Shown here: piece after piece, positions 51,719 to 61,057 of the stretch
Position numbering within the stretch: position 1 is the first letter of the stretch
Layout: each line of letters starts with the position of its first letter
Assembly: GCA_047631555.1 (NCBI GenBank)
Contig: JBLHZY010000001.1
Coordinates: 806,001 to 870,000, forward strand
Direction: 5' to 3'
Source: JBLHZY01 sp047631555
Lineage (GTDB): Bacteria > Pseudomonadota > Alphaproteobacteria > Rhodobacterales > Rhodobacteraceae
DNA length: 64,000 bases
The notes under the pieces: model-generated
The model's database searches: none
What the model saw: only the letters and a program-made list of their open reading frames with translations
Told to the model about the DNA's origin: nothing
Made by a program: the position numbers and the translations under genes

Positions 51719-52288
51719 ATGGATGATTTGAACCTGAGCAAGCCCGTCGCCTGCACCCCAACGTCGCCCGAGCAGCGCGCCCAAACCGCCCGTTTGAAAG
51801 CCGATCTTGCGCCGCAGGTTTTGGAACGCGAGCAGCTGAGCGATGGCGTGCGGCTGCGCTTTGCCCTCTCGCCCGAAATGCGCGCCCAAATCGAGCGGCT
51901 GGTAACCTTTGATAAAGGCTGCTGTGACTATCTTGAGCATCGCATCGCCAGCAGTGCCGAGGGGCTAACTCTGACCGTGCGCAGCCAAGGGCAAGGCATT
52001 GAGATCGCTCAGAACTTCTTAAGCCTTGGCACGGATAAAAACAGCAAGCCGCGCGGCAAGCTCAAGGTTTTCGCGCTGCTTGGGGTCTGCGGCTTGGCCT
52101 GTTCCGCGCCGCTTCTCTTGGCCGCTGCCGGGATCGGCGCTGCCAGCATAAGCCTTGCAGCCGTGGGCAAGGAATTGGCCGTCTTGGGGCTAATCGCCAT
52201 GGGCGGCGCGGCTTATTTTCTCTATGCTCGAAAAAAGCGCGCAGCAGTTACGAAAGGAAAGAGCAATGCAGATCGGTGCGGTTGCTGA
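51719..52288 (+). CDS. MerF/MerT-like membrane protein with extra N-terminal domain
   Basis: 189 aa, no named family recognised. Residues ~1-100 are soluble and contain a vicinal cysteine pair in 'FDKGCCDYLEH'. Residues ~110-160 form two membrane helices; the first holds 'CGLACSAPLLLAAAGIG', like the paired-Cys-plus-Pro entry of MerT/MerF/MerC mercury carriers. The C-terminus ends in C-G-C. The set of cysteines points to a soft metal such as mercury. It is the first gene behind the MerR-type promoter; AGGAGACC precedes the ATG. Transport of Hg(II) is inference; no mercuric reductase is nearby. Confidence 0.68.
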   Translation: MDDLNLSKPVACTPTSPEQRAQTARLKADLAPQVLEREQLSDGVRLRFALSPEMRAQIERLVTFDKGCCDYLEHRIASSAEGLTLTVRSQGQGIEIAQNFLSLGTDKNSKPRGKLKVFALLGVCGLACSAPLLLAAAGIGAASISLAAVGKELAVLGLIAMGGAAYFLYARKKRAAVTKGKSNADRCGC

Positions 52289-52664
52289 GACAATCGGAAT
52301 GAGCACATCCGCGATCCGCTATTATGAGCGGCGCGGGTTGATCCGCTCTGTTGGGCGCATTTCGGGGCGGCGCGAATTTGATGCGCAAACCATCCTGACC
52401 CTGCGCTTTCTCAAGCTCGCCAAATCGGCCGGCTTTACCCTGATCGAAGCGCAGCGGCTGCTGAAAATGGGCTTTGGTGCGGGCCGACCAGAGGCCGATT
52501 GGAGCGCGTTTTTAAGCGAAAAACGGACCGCCCTGCGCGCCCAAATAGAGGAGGCCAAAAAGATGGACGATCTACTGGCAAAATTCGAAAGCTGCGCCTG
52601 CCCAAGCCTTGCCGATTGCCTGACCAGCCCAAGCGATGCGCCCCTTCAAAGGAAGCCCGCATGA
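52266..52664 (+). CDS. MerR-family metal-sensing regulator
   Basis: 132 aa. Winged helix-turn-helix 'IGAVAETIGMSTSAIRYYERRGLI' is followed by a dimerisation helix and a C-terminal metal loop 'CACPSLADC' (C-x-C-x5-C, giving the C-x7-C spacing of CueR). A Ser occupies the place of MerR's Cys82, as in sensors of monovalent metals. Metal choice is therefore open. ATG 52266 (behind AAAGGAAAG) overlaps the upstream gene by 23 bp, and its stop overlaps the next start (ATGA). It probably activates the promoter at 51657-51687. Confidence 0.87.
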   Translation: MQIGAVAETIGMSTSAIRYYERRGLIRSVGRISGRREFDAQTILTLRFLKLAKSAGFTLIEAQRLLKMGFGAGRPEADWSAFLSEKRTALRAQIEEAKKMDDLLAKFESCACPSLADCLTSPSDAPLQRKPA

Positions 52665-52876
52665 TCGATCAATTGGGCATTATCGCCGTGGTGATTATGG
52701 TCGGCGCCTATGCGCTTGAGGCGCGCCACTCAATCTTTGTGCTGATCTTTGCCGCAGGCTGCGCACTGGCCGCGACATATGCGTGGCTCATCGGCTCAAC
52801 CCCGTTTTTCATCGCCGAAGGAATATGGGCGATCATCGCGCTAAGCCGCTGGATACGCATGAGAAAAGCGGTGTAA
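52661..52876 (+). CDS. small membrane protein, third gene of the MerR operon
   Basis: 71 aa, three hydrophobic segments (about 5-17, 25-43, 47-62) and a basic end. No metal-binding cysteine cluster: a single Cys lies in the second segment. The ATGA overlap with merR implies co-translation. Function unknown; it resembles small CBU_0592-type membrane proteins only in general layout. Confidence 0.7.
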   Translation: MIDQLGIIAVVIMVGAYALEARHSIFVLIFAAGCALAATYAWLIGSTPFFIAEGIWAIIALSRWIRMRKAV

Positions 52877-52953
52877 GCCCGCGAAGGGATCACATGCATT
52901 TCACCGGTTCAGCAGGGGCAAAACCGCCCGACCCGCAAGCCCGCCCAAACGCA

Positions 52954-52985
52954 AAACAGAGCGCGACTTGCGTGGCACTCTGTTT
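52954..52985. terminator. hairpin between the MerR operon and purS
   Basis: AAACAGAG / CTCTGTTT stem with an inner CGC...GCG, A-run before and T-run after. It can serve both convergent units. Confidence 0.65.
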
Positions 52986-53018
52986 GTTCAGCGGGTATTG
53001 GATCGTTAGCGCGGCGCG

Positions 53019-53249
53019 CTAGCTTAGCTCAATCGTGTAGCTCTCGATCACCATATTCGCGAGCAGCTTTTCGCACATCTCTTTGACGCTCGCTTCCGTT
53101 GTGCCATCGGCCAGATCAAGCTCAATCACTTTGCCCTGACGGACCTTATTGACCCCCTCAAAACCGAGCGCCCCAAGCGCATGGCGCACGGCCTCGCCTT
53201 GGGGGTCAAGAACACCGTTTTTCAGCATAACATGGACGCGGGCTTTCAT
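53019..53249 (-). CDS. purS: phosphoribosylformylglycinamidine synthase subunit PurS
   Basis: 76 aa, a small ferredoxin-like subunit that joins PurQ and PurL into the FGAM synthase complex. Hallmarks: 'ARVHVMLKNGVLDPQGEAVRHAL' and 'VRQGKVIELDL', C-terminal 'LLANMVIESYTIEL'. Start ATG 53249; 14 bp after the purC stop. Confidence 0.94.
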   Translation of the reverse strand: MKARVHVMLKNGVLDPQGEAVRHALGALGFEGVNKVRQGKVIELDLADGTTEASVKEMCEKLLANMVIESYTIELS

Positions 53250-53263
53250 CAGATCGAGGCCTT

Positions 53264-54025
53264 TCAGTTGATCAGGGTCGGTTTGGTAACCGGGCCGGTA
53301 TTGGTTGGCAAAACGCCAAGGCGGCGGGCAACTTCGGTGTAAGCGTCCGTCAGGCTGCCCAGATCGCGGCGAAACACATCTTTGTCCAGCTTCTGGCCGG
53401 TCTGGATATCCCAAAGGCGGCAGCTGTCGGGCGAAATCTCATCCGCGACGATCAAGCGCATGAAATCGCCTTCCCAAACGCGGCCAATCTCAATTTTGAA
53501 ATCGATCAGCTTGATGCCGACGCCAAACATAACGCCCGACATGAAATCATTGACCCGCATCGCGAGCGAAAAGATATCGTCGAGGTCTTGCTGGGAGGCC
53601 CAGCCAAAAGCGATGATATATTCCTCAGGCACCAGCGGATCGCCAAGCGCGTCATCCTTATAGGAAAACTCGATGATCGGGCGGGGCAGCGCTGTGCCCT
53701 CTTCCATGCCAAGCCGCTTGGCCATAGAGCCCGCGGCAAAGTTGCGCACGATCACTTCAAGCGGAATAATCTCAACCTGACGGATCAATTGCTCGCGCAT
53801 ATTCAGCCGTTTGAGGAAGTGATTGGGCACGCCAATCGCGGTCAACCCGGTCATGAAAAACTCGGAGAGGCGATTGTTGAGCACGCCTTTGCCATCAATC
53901 GTGGCATGTTTTTCGGCGTTAAAGGCGGTCGCGTCATCCTTGAAATACTGCACCAAAGTGCCAGGCTCTGGGCCTTCATACAGGATTTTCGCTTTGCCTT
54001 CGTAAATCTTATTGCGGCGTGCCAT
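53264..54025 (-). CDS. purC: phosphoribosylaminoimidazole-succinocarboxamide synthase
   Basis: 253 aa. It joins CAIR and aspartate with ATP in purine synthesis. Signatures: 'KIYEGKAKILYEG', 'KDDATAFNA', 'LEVIVRNFAAGSMAKRLG' and 'GRVWEGDFMRLIVADEISPDSCRLWD'. First gene of a purC-purS unit that in related genomes usually continues into purQ. Confidence 0.96.
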   Translation of the reverse strand: MARRNKIYEGKAKILYEGPEPGTLVQYFKDDATAFNAEKHATIDGKGVLNNRLSEFFMTGLTAIGVPNHFLKRLNMREQLIRQVEIIPLEVIVRNFAAGSMAKRLGMEEGTALPRPIIEFSYKDDALGDPLVPEEYIIAFGWASQQDLDDIFSLAMRVNDFMSGVMFGVGIKLIDFKIEIGRVWEGDFMRLIVADEISPDSCRLWDIQTGQKLDKDVFRRDLGSLTDAYTEVARRLGVLPTNTGPVTKPTLIN

Positions 54026-54234
54026 GCGCTCTCCGTGACGTTGTGGCGCGCCATCCGGCCGCGCCCGTTGCTGCCCCTATAGGCCAAGGCTGATCCCGCC
54101 GCAAGAATAAGTGATTTTGGCGGCCATGAGCGTGCGCATTTGGCGCAATCTGAGCGCAAACCCCTTGCAGCAGCGCCCTTGCGAGGGCATATCAAGGGCA
54201 ACTCGGTAAGATCATTTCAAGGAGCAGGAAAGCC

Positions 54235-54549
54235 ATGTCAACGTTTGACGATCGTGAGAACGCATTTGAAGCGAAATTCGCCCATGATGCAGAGATGCAA
54301 TTCAAGGCCGATGCCCGCGCCAACAAAAAGATCGGTCTTTGGGCCGCAGAGCTTTTGGGCAAAACCGGCGAAGAGGCCGATCTTTACGCGCGCGAAGTGA
54401 TCAAATCTGATCTCGAAGAAGCGGGCCATGAAGATGTGTTTCGCAAAGTGTCCGGCGATCTGGGCGGCAAGGCTGATGAGGCCACGATCCGCGCCAAAAT
54501 GGCCGAATGTGTTGCCGCTGCCAAAGCCGAGCTTCTGGCCAGCAACTAA
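54235..54549 (+). CDS. F1Fo-ATPase inhibitor zeta subunit family (DUF1476)
   Basis: 104 aa, all-helical. 'FDDRENAFEAKFAHDAEMQFKADARANKK' at the N-terminus is the inhibitory segment, and 'LGLWAAELLGKTG'-like text follows. In Paracoccus this subunit blocks ATP hydrolysis by F1. Confined to alphaproteobacteria, so also a taxonomic marker. Start ATG 54235 with AGGAG upstream. Confidence 0.93.
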   Translation: MSTFDDRENAFEAKFAHDAEMQFKADARANKKIGLWAAELLGKTGEEADLYAREVIKSDLEEAGHEDVFRKVSGDLGGKADEATIRAKMAECVAAAKAELLASN

Positions 54550-54795
54550 GCCGATGCGCTTATAAGAATTGATGCGGGGCCGCGCTGGCCCTGCATCCCA
54601 AACCGGCGCGCCCTCCCCGCCATTTCCCCTATATTTCAATATATTCGACCGCGTAGTTGAGTCACTCAAGCGCGCCAGCAAACGCGCAGTTGATACGCGC
54701 GCCTTGCCTCTAGGGCATCCAAAAACACCTACCTAAATTTCGCTAAAATTGTGCCCGTTAAGCGGCTGGAAGGAAACGGCTGCTAAGCCACTCCT

Positions 54796-56883
54796 ATGGC
54801 ACAACATGACCCTTTCCTCGCGCAGACCTCCGCCCAGCTGAAAAGCGCGGCGAACGGTGCTGCTGATGGCCCTGACCCTCAAATCGCTGAGGATCCGACC
54901 TTGCGCGATGGACGCAGGGATCTGCGCAAACTGGCCCTGCGGCAGCTTGTGCCGGTCGGCATCATGTGTGCGCTGCTCTTTTGGGTCTGGGAATATGCCG
55001 CAACGCTGGATTTTGCCGCCATTCACGCCTCGCTCGGCTCTGTCACGGGCGGGCAATGGGCGCTGGCGCTGGTCTTTAGCGCGGCATCATTTTGGGCCGT
55101 TGGGCGCTATGATTGCGTTGTGCATCGCCAGCTTAGCACCGGCATCAAGCAAAAATCCGCGCGCCGCGCAGGTATCCTTGCCATCGCCATCGCCCAAGCC
55201 GTCGGGCTTGGCGCCATCACCGGGGCGCTGATCCGCTGGCGGATGATCCCTGAGATGACGCTTTGGCAGGCGCTGCGCCTCTCGGCGGCGGTTTCGCTCT
55301 CGTTTTTGGCCGGTTGGGCGGTTGTTGCCGGGCTTGGCATCATGATTTTTCAACCCGCCCTGCCTTGGTCCAAAACCCTTGTTTTTATCGCCATCGGCAT
55401 CGGCATTGTGATGGCTGCGCTGGCCGTCTGGCCGCCGCGCGCGCTCGCCCGCCTGCCCTTGCCATCCTTGCGCGCAATGGCGACTGTCATTGGCCTTGCC
55501 GCGGCCGATACCGTTCTGGCGGGCATGGCGCTTTATGTGCTATTGCCGCCGGGGCTTGATATCGCGCTGCCGCTGCTGATTTCCTCGTTTATCTTTGCGC
55601 TTGGCGCGGGCCTTTTGGGCGGAACACCGGGCGGCGTCGGCCCCTTTGAGGTCACGTTGCTGGCGCTTATGCCTCATGCCCCGACAGAGCCGCTGCTTGC
55701 CGCCGCACTGGGATTTCGCGTTGTTTATCATATCATTCCGGCAACAATCGCGATTGTCTTTGTGCTGCGGGGCCCGCGCGAAACGGCCCTTGATACCCGC
55801 GCCAGCTTGACCAAAACAGATCGCTCCCCCTTCCTGTCGCCCCAACTCGAAGCGCATCTCTTTGCCGCGCCGCGCGCCGAGGTAAATCTGCTGCGCCAAG
55901 GCGAATTTGCCCTGCTCACAGCGGCCCAAACCACCCAAAACGGCATTCATGCGGGCCAACATCTCGCCCTTGCTGCGCCCATCGGCCAATCGCTGGTGAT
56001 GCTGAGTGATCCGATGATCCGCGGCGGCTGCCCCGAAGCGGCGCGCATCGCCCTGCGCGAAGCCGCCCAAGCGCGCTATCTTCTGCCCGCGATCTATAAA
56101 TGCGGGGGCAGAATGGCGGCCGTGGCGCGCCGCGCCGGTTGGGCCGTTCTGCCGGTTGCGCGCGAGGCTTGGATCACCCCGACTGAATTTACCCCCGAAG
56201 GCGCATCCCGCCGCCAATTGCGCCGCCTGTTGCGCAAAGCCGAGGACGCAGGCCTGCGCATCATCGAAGGCGGGCGCCGCTTGCCAATGGCGGAAATGCG
56301 CGCTGTCGCTGATGAATGGAAAGCGGCGCGCGGCGGCGAGCGGGGCTTTTCGATGGGTATCTTTGACGAGGATTATGTCAGCTGCCAAAGGGTCTTTCTC
56401 GCCTGGCACGACGAGACGCTTGTCGCCTTTGCCACCTTCCACGAAACCCGCAATGAAATGACCCTCGACTTGATGCGCCAAAGCAATGCCGCGGCTGAGG
56501 GCGTGATGCAATTGCTCATCGTTGAAGCGATCAAATCGGCGGCAAAATACGGCTGCCCGCGCGTCTCTTTGGCGGCTGTGCCGTGGCAAGGCGCGGATAA
56601 AAGCCCCCTGATTGGCCGCCTGCGCAAACGCCTCCAAAGCAAATCCGGCGCCGAAGGGCTGATCCGTTTCAAAAAGGCCTTTGGCCCCAATTGGGAGACG
56701 CTTTATGCCGCCGCGCCAAGCCGCTTTGGCCTCGCCATCGCCGGGCTTGGCATCCTGCGCCGCATCACCGCGCCGCCCAAACGCACAAGCATAAATCCCA
56801 TGCAAGTCCGCGCAGGCCTGCGCGCCGCCAGTGGCGCTGCGGCCAAAGTCCGCCAAATCGCGCGCCGCCAACGCAGCCAATGA
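54796..56883 (+). CDS. MprF/LpiA-like lysyl-phosphatidylglycerol synthase family protein
   Basis: 695 aa. The N-terminal ~330 residues hold about eight membrane segments of the flippase-type domain ('GGTPGGVGPFEVTLLALM' is a recognisable loop). The C-terminal ~340 residues are a DUF2156 GNAT-like catalytic domain ('GRSLVMLSDP'-like region, 'RRQLRRLLRKAEDAGLRI', 'MTLDLMR', 'SLAAVPW'). Such proteins move an amino acid from aminoacyl-tRNA to membrane lipid and flip it, lowering surface charge. It is shorter than S. aureus MprF (840 aa). The amino acid and lipid are unknown. Confidence 0.8.
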   Translation: MAQHDPFLAQTSAQLKSAANGAADGPDPQIAEDPTLRDGRRDLRKLALRQLVPVGIMCALLFWVWEYAATLDFAAIHASLGSVTGGQWALALVFSAASFWAVGRYDCVVHRQLSTGIKQKSARRAGILAIAIAQAVGLGAITGALIRWRMIPEMTLWQALRLSAAVSLSFLAGWAVVAGLGIMIFQPALPWSKTLVFIAIGIGIVMAALAVWPPRALARLPLPSLRAMATVIGLAAADTVLAGMALYVLLPPGLDIALPLLISSFIFALGAGLLGGTPGGVGPFEVTLLALMPHAPTEPLLAAALGFRVVYHIIPATIAIVFVLRGPRETALDTRASLTKTDRSPFLSPQLEAHLFAAPRAEVNLLRQGEFALLTAAQTTQNGIHAGQHLALAAPIGQSLVMLSDPMIRGGCPEAARIALREAAQARYLLPAIYKCGGRMAAVARRAGWAVLPVAREAWITPTEFTPEGASRRQLRRLLRKAEDAGLRIIEGGRRLPMAEMRAVADEWKAARGGERGFSMGIFDEDYVSCQRVFLAWHDETLVAFATFHETRNEMTLDLMRQSNAAAEGVMQLLIVEAIKSAAKYGCPRVSLAAVPWQGADKSPLIGRLRKRLQSKSGAEGLIRFKKAFGPNWETLYAAAPSRFGLAIAGLGILRRITAPPKRTSINPMQVRAGLRAASGAAAKVRQIARRQRSQ

Positions 56884-57052
56884 TCCTGCAACATAACCGT
56901 TGAATTACAACCCCTTGCCGCGCCAAACGCCTGCCAAAACGCGCCAATTCTGCGCCCAAAACCCCGGCCGCCGCGCCGCACCAGCGCCCCAACCCTCATC
57001 CCATTCATAATCATCATGACATTAATCAATTTGCGCCGCGCGCCCGCGCGTG

Positions 57053-57083
57053 GCACATGGGCCCAAAGGGGGCCACTTTGTGC
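57053..57083 (+). other. two-step hairpin in the leader of the homocysteine methyltransferase gene
   Basis: Outer stem GCACA / TGTGC and inner stem GGGCCC / GGGGCC with an AAAG loop, ending about 80 bases before the ATG. It may be a leader structure or attenuator. It does not match a riboswitch class I know. Confidence 0.35.
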
Positions 57084-57164
57084 GCGCCCAAGCCTGCTAT
57101 TACTCACGCGGGTTCTCAGAAATCGCGCCTCGTGCAACCCGCAGCCAACGCCTAAGGAAAACCA

Positions 57165-58184
57165 ATGACCGATGCATTCTCCCGCCTTCTCGAAACGCGC
57201 GATTGGCTTATGGCCGATGGGGCAACCGGCACCGCCCTGTTCAACATGGGGCTCGAATCCGGCGAAGCGCCCGAGCTGTGGAACACAGACGCGCCCGAAA
57301 AAATCACCGCGCTCTATGAAGGTTCGGTCAATGCAGGCTCCGACCTCTTCCTCACCAATTCCTTTGGCGGAACGGCTGCGCGCCTCAAACTTCACAACGC
57401 CCAATCCCGCGTCCATGAGCTCAACAAAGCCGCCGCCGAAATCGGCCGCGAAGTGGCGGATCGCGCCGGGCGCACGGTGATCGTGGCCGGCTCCATGGGC
57501 CCCACCGGCGAGATTATGGCCCCTCTTGGCCCGCTCACCCATGCGCTCGCCGTTGAGATGTTTCACGAACAGGCCGAAGGGCTAAAGGCCGGCGGCGCGG
57601 ATGTGCTTTGGGCCGAAACGATCAGCGCGCCCGAAGAATACAAAGCCTGCGCCGAGGCCGCCGCGCGCGCCGATATGCCGTGGTGTGGCACGATGAGTTT
57701 CGATACAGCCGGGCGCACAATGATGGGGATGACCTCCTCTGCCATGGTGCAAATGGTTGAAAAGCTTGGCAATCCGCCGCTGGCTTATGGCGCCAATTGC
57801 GGCGTTGGCGCGGCTGATCTGCTGCGCACCATCCTTGGCTTCTCGGCCGAAGAAAAAGCCCGCCCGATCATCGCCAAAGGCAACGCAGGCATCCCCAAAT
57901 TCCACGACGGCCATATCCATTACGACGGCACGCCCGAGCTGATGGCCCAATACGCCGTGCTTGCCCGCGCTTGTGGTGCAACCATCATCGGCGGCTGCTG
58001 CGGAACAACGCCCGAGCACCTGCGCGCGATGAAAGAAGCGCTGGAAACCCGCACCCCCGGCCCGCGCCCCGATCTTGCAGAAATTGAGGCGGCCATGGGC
58101 GGCTTTTCTTCGGCCTCGGACGGCACAGGCGAAGACGCCAATGCAGCGCCAGCCCGCACCCGCCGTCGCGGCCCGCGCGCATAA
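57165..58184 (+). CDS. homocysteine S-methyltransferase, split methionine synthase component (BHMT-like)
   Basis: 339 aa TIM barrel that transfers a methyl group to homocysteine. Zinc ligands are C212 in 'GANCG' and C278-C279 in 'GGCCGTTPEH'; N-terminal 'LMADGATGTALFNMG' is the family opener. It equals the first domain of MetH; glycine-betaine--homocysteine methyltransferase is the alternative reading. The corrinoid protein two genes on favours the split MetH. Like two proteins of the 20-kb locus it ends in an Arg-rich tail (ARTRRRGPRA). Start ATG 57165 behind AAGGAAA. Confidence 0.88.
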   Translation: MTDAFSRLLETRDWLMADGATGTALFNMGLESGEAPELWNTDAPEKITALYEGSVNAGSDLFLTNSFGGTAARLKLHNAQSRVHELNKAAAEIGREVADRAGRTVIVAGSMGPTGEIMAPLGPLTHALAVEMFHEQAEGLKAGGADVLWAETISAPEEYKACAEAAARADMPWCGTMSFDTAGRTMMGMTSSAMVQMVEKLGNPPLAYGANCGVGAADLLRTILGFSAEEKARPIIAKGNAGIPKFHDGHIHYDGTPELMAQYAVLARACGATIIGGCCGTTPEHLRAMKEALETRTPGPRPDLAEIEAAMGGFSSASDGTGEDANAAPARTRRRGPRA

Positions 58185-58260
58185 TTAACATCGGCCTCCG
58201 CGCCTAAATCATAAAGATCACAAAGGCTTACATGCCATGCACCCCCGCGCGCATATCTCC

Positions 58261-59406
58261 CTAGAACAGCGAAAGCTGATCGCCCGCGCGCGGCGGCACG
58301 GCAAAGAGATCGCAGCGCAAGGCGCGAATATCCCGCGTCAGCCTCAGCTTGCGACAGGCCAGATCGAAGCGCTGCGCCGCAAGCTCTGCAAAGGCCCCCT
58401 CGCCGCGCATCCGCTTGCCAAATTCCGGATCATAATCGCGCCCGCCGTGCAATTCGCGCACCCGCCCCATGATCCGCGCAGCCCGATCCGGCATCACCCG
58501 CTCAAGCCATTCAATAAACAGCGGCGCAACCTCGCGCGGCAAGCGCAGCATGATCATTTCAGCCGAGCGCGCGCCAGCCAAAGCCCCCGCCTTCAAAATC
58601 GCCTCGATCTCATGATCGGTCAGCGCCGGAATGACGGGCGCGAGCATCACCCGCGTTGGGATGCCGGCCTCGCTGAGGCGCGCAATCATCTTGAGGCGGC
58701 GCGCAGGCGCGGGCGCGCGCGGCTCCATCTGACGCGAAAGTTGCGAGGACAGGGTCGTCATGGATATGCCCACACCAACCAAACCCTTCGCCGCCATGGC
58801 GCCCAAAATATCAATGTCGCGCTCGATCAAGGTCCCCTTGGTGGTGATCATCAGCGGATGATTGAACGCGGCCAAAACTTTGAGGCAGTCGCGCATAACC
58901 TCATGCTCGGCTTCGATCGGCTGGTAGGGATCGGTGTTGGTGCCAATGGCGATGGGTTTGATCGGAGTGGCGCTGTATTTGCCGGCCGAAAGCTCGCGCT
59001 CAAGCTGGGCGGCCGCACCGGGGCGCGCGATCAATTGCGTCTCGAAATCCAAGCCCGGCGAGAGCCCCAAAAACGCGTGAGTGGGCCGCGCATAGCAGTA
59101 AATACAGCCGTGCTCACAGCCCCGATAGGGATTGATCGAGCGATCAAACGGCAGATCAGGCGAGGAATTGCGGCTTATGATGCTGCGCGGGATCTCGATC
59201 CGCGTCGTGGTGCGCAAAGCGCGATCCTCATAGGGAATGTCCCAGCCATCAAACACCGGCTCGCTGGTGCTCGGCTCAAAGCGCCCGGTTTCATTCGAGA
59301 GCGCGGCGCGCCCCGGCGTGCGCAGCCCAAGCGCCACTTTGGGCGCATCAACAGCGGCGTTTTCGGTGGCGTTTTCGGGCATATCGGGTGTGTCAGCATG
59401 ATTCAT
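58261..59406 (-). CDS. radical SAM protein, PA0069/SplB-like family
   Basis: 381 aa. The iron-sulfur motif is C-E-H-G-C-I-Y-C in 'NPYRGCEHGCIYCYARP'. It is followed by 'IGTNTDPYQPIE', 'MITTKGTLIERDIDIL' and 'VGVGISMTTL', all characteristic of the PA0069 family distantly related to spore photoproduct lyase. The reaction is unknown. Start ATG 59406 follows TTGGGGG; more upstream codons would run toward the corrinoid gene. It lies inside the methyl-transfer locus but on the opposite strand. Confidence 0.87.
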   Translation of the reverse strand: MNHADTPDMPENATENAAVDAPKVALGLRTPGRAALSNETGRFEPSTSEPVFDGWDIPYEDRALRTTTRIEIPRSIISRNSSPDLPFDRSINPYRGCEHGCIYCYARPTHAFLGLSPGLDFETQLIARPGAAAQLERELSAGKYSATPIKPIAIGTNTDPYQPIEAEHEVMRDCLKVLAAFNHPLMITTKGTLIERDIDILGAMAAKGLVGVGISMTTLSSQLSRQMEPRAPAPARRLKMIARLSEAGIPTRVMLAPVIPALTDHEIEAILKAGALAGARSAEMIMLRLPREVAPLFIEWLERVMPDRAARIMGRVRELHGGRDYDPEFGKRMRGEGAFAELAAQRFDLACRKLRLTRDIRALRCDLFAVPPRAGDQLSLF

Positions 59407-59572
59407 CCCCCAAATATAGAACGAAATGAGAACATTGCAAAGCAAGACCGCGCCCAAAGCGCCGCAAATAACGCGCGCTCTGTCGCAATCGGTAAAGTGG
59501 GCAGTTTCATCCTGCCGCATCAAGGTTATATAGCCCCAGGCGCCCGTTTGCGCGCCCTGAATGGAGACGGAT

Positions 59573-60271
<699 letters not shown>

Positions 60272-60361
60272 ACGCGCTTTCAAACACATGGGCGCGCGGC
60301 ATCAAGCGCGCCCAACGGCCCAAACAGGCCCCAAATCAGCCCGCCCTTGAGGAGCGCTGCA

Positions 60362-61057
60362 ATGACCTCCCGCCCCGATCCAACCCTCAGCGATACCGAC
60401 CTAACAGAACGAGGCTTGCCAGTCTTGGAGATGTCCGGCTTGGCCACGGGTGCACAAGGCCGCGTGCTTGTGATTGCCTGCGGGGCGCTCGCCCGCGAGA
60501 TCATTGCGCTGCGCGATATGGGCGGCTGGGATCACTTAGATATCACCTGCCTGCCCGCGATCCTGCATGTCTATCCCGACCGGATCACTGGCGCCGTTGA
60601 AGAGGCGGTGCGCAAGCATCGCGCGAATTATGCTGATATTTTCGTCGCTTACGCAGATTGCGGCACAGGCGGGCAATTGTTCGAAAAGTGCAAGGAATTG
60701 GGGGTCCAGATGATCAAAGGCCCCCATTGTTATTCGTTTTTTGATGGCAACGCTTCCTTTGAAGCGCGCGAAGAGGTGACATCTTTCTTCCTCACCGACT
60801 TCCTTGCGCGCCAATTTGATGCCTTCGTCTGGCGCCCTTTGGGCTTGGAAAAACACCCCGAGCTGCGCGACATCTACTTTGGCAACTACGAAAAGCTCGT
60901 CTATCTCGCGCAAAGCAAAGACCCTGCCATTGAGGCAAAAGCCCGCGAGGCGGCCTCCCGTTTGGGCCTGGAATATGAGCAGCGCTTTACCGGCTATGGC
61001 GATCTTGAGAGCAGCCTCAAAGACTGGGTCGCACAGGATTTGCCGCGCAAGACTTAA
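60362..61057 (+). CDS. DUF1638 protein linked to the corrinoid locus
   Basis: 231 aa. It contains the DUF1638 pattern of cysteines: 'IACGALAREI', 'ITCLPAILH', 'YADCGTGG' and 'GPHCYSFFDG'. The function is unknown. Four conserved Cys/His positions suggest a metal or corrinoid role. DUF1638 genes are repeatedly next to B12-dependent methyltransferases (recalled). It is 90 bp after the corrinoid gene, same strand. ATG 60362 follows GAGGAG. It overlaps the convergent sufE by four bases. Confidence 0.82.
   Translation: MTSRPDPTLSDTDLTERGLPVLEMSGLATGAQGRVLVIACGALAREIIALRDMGGWDHLDITCLPAILHVYPDRITGAVEEAVRKHRANYADIFVAYADCGTGGQLFEKCKELGVQMIKGPHCYSFFDGNASFEAREEVTSFFLTDFLARQFDAFVWRPLGLEKHPELRDIYFGNYEKLVYLAQSKDPAIEAKAREAASRLGLEYEQRFTGYGDLESSLKDWVAQDLPRKT

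Noticed and set aside
55540..56880. 446-codon minus-strand frame
   Set aside because: Antisense shadow of the MprF-like gene.
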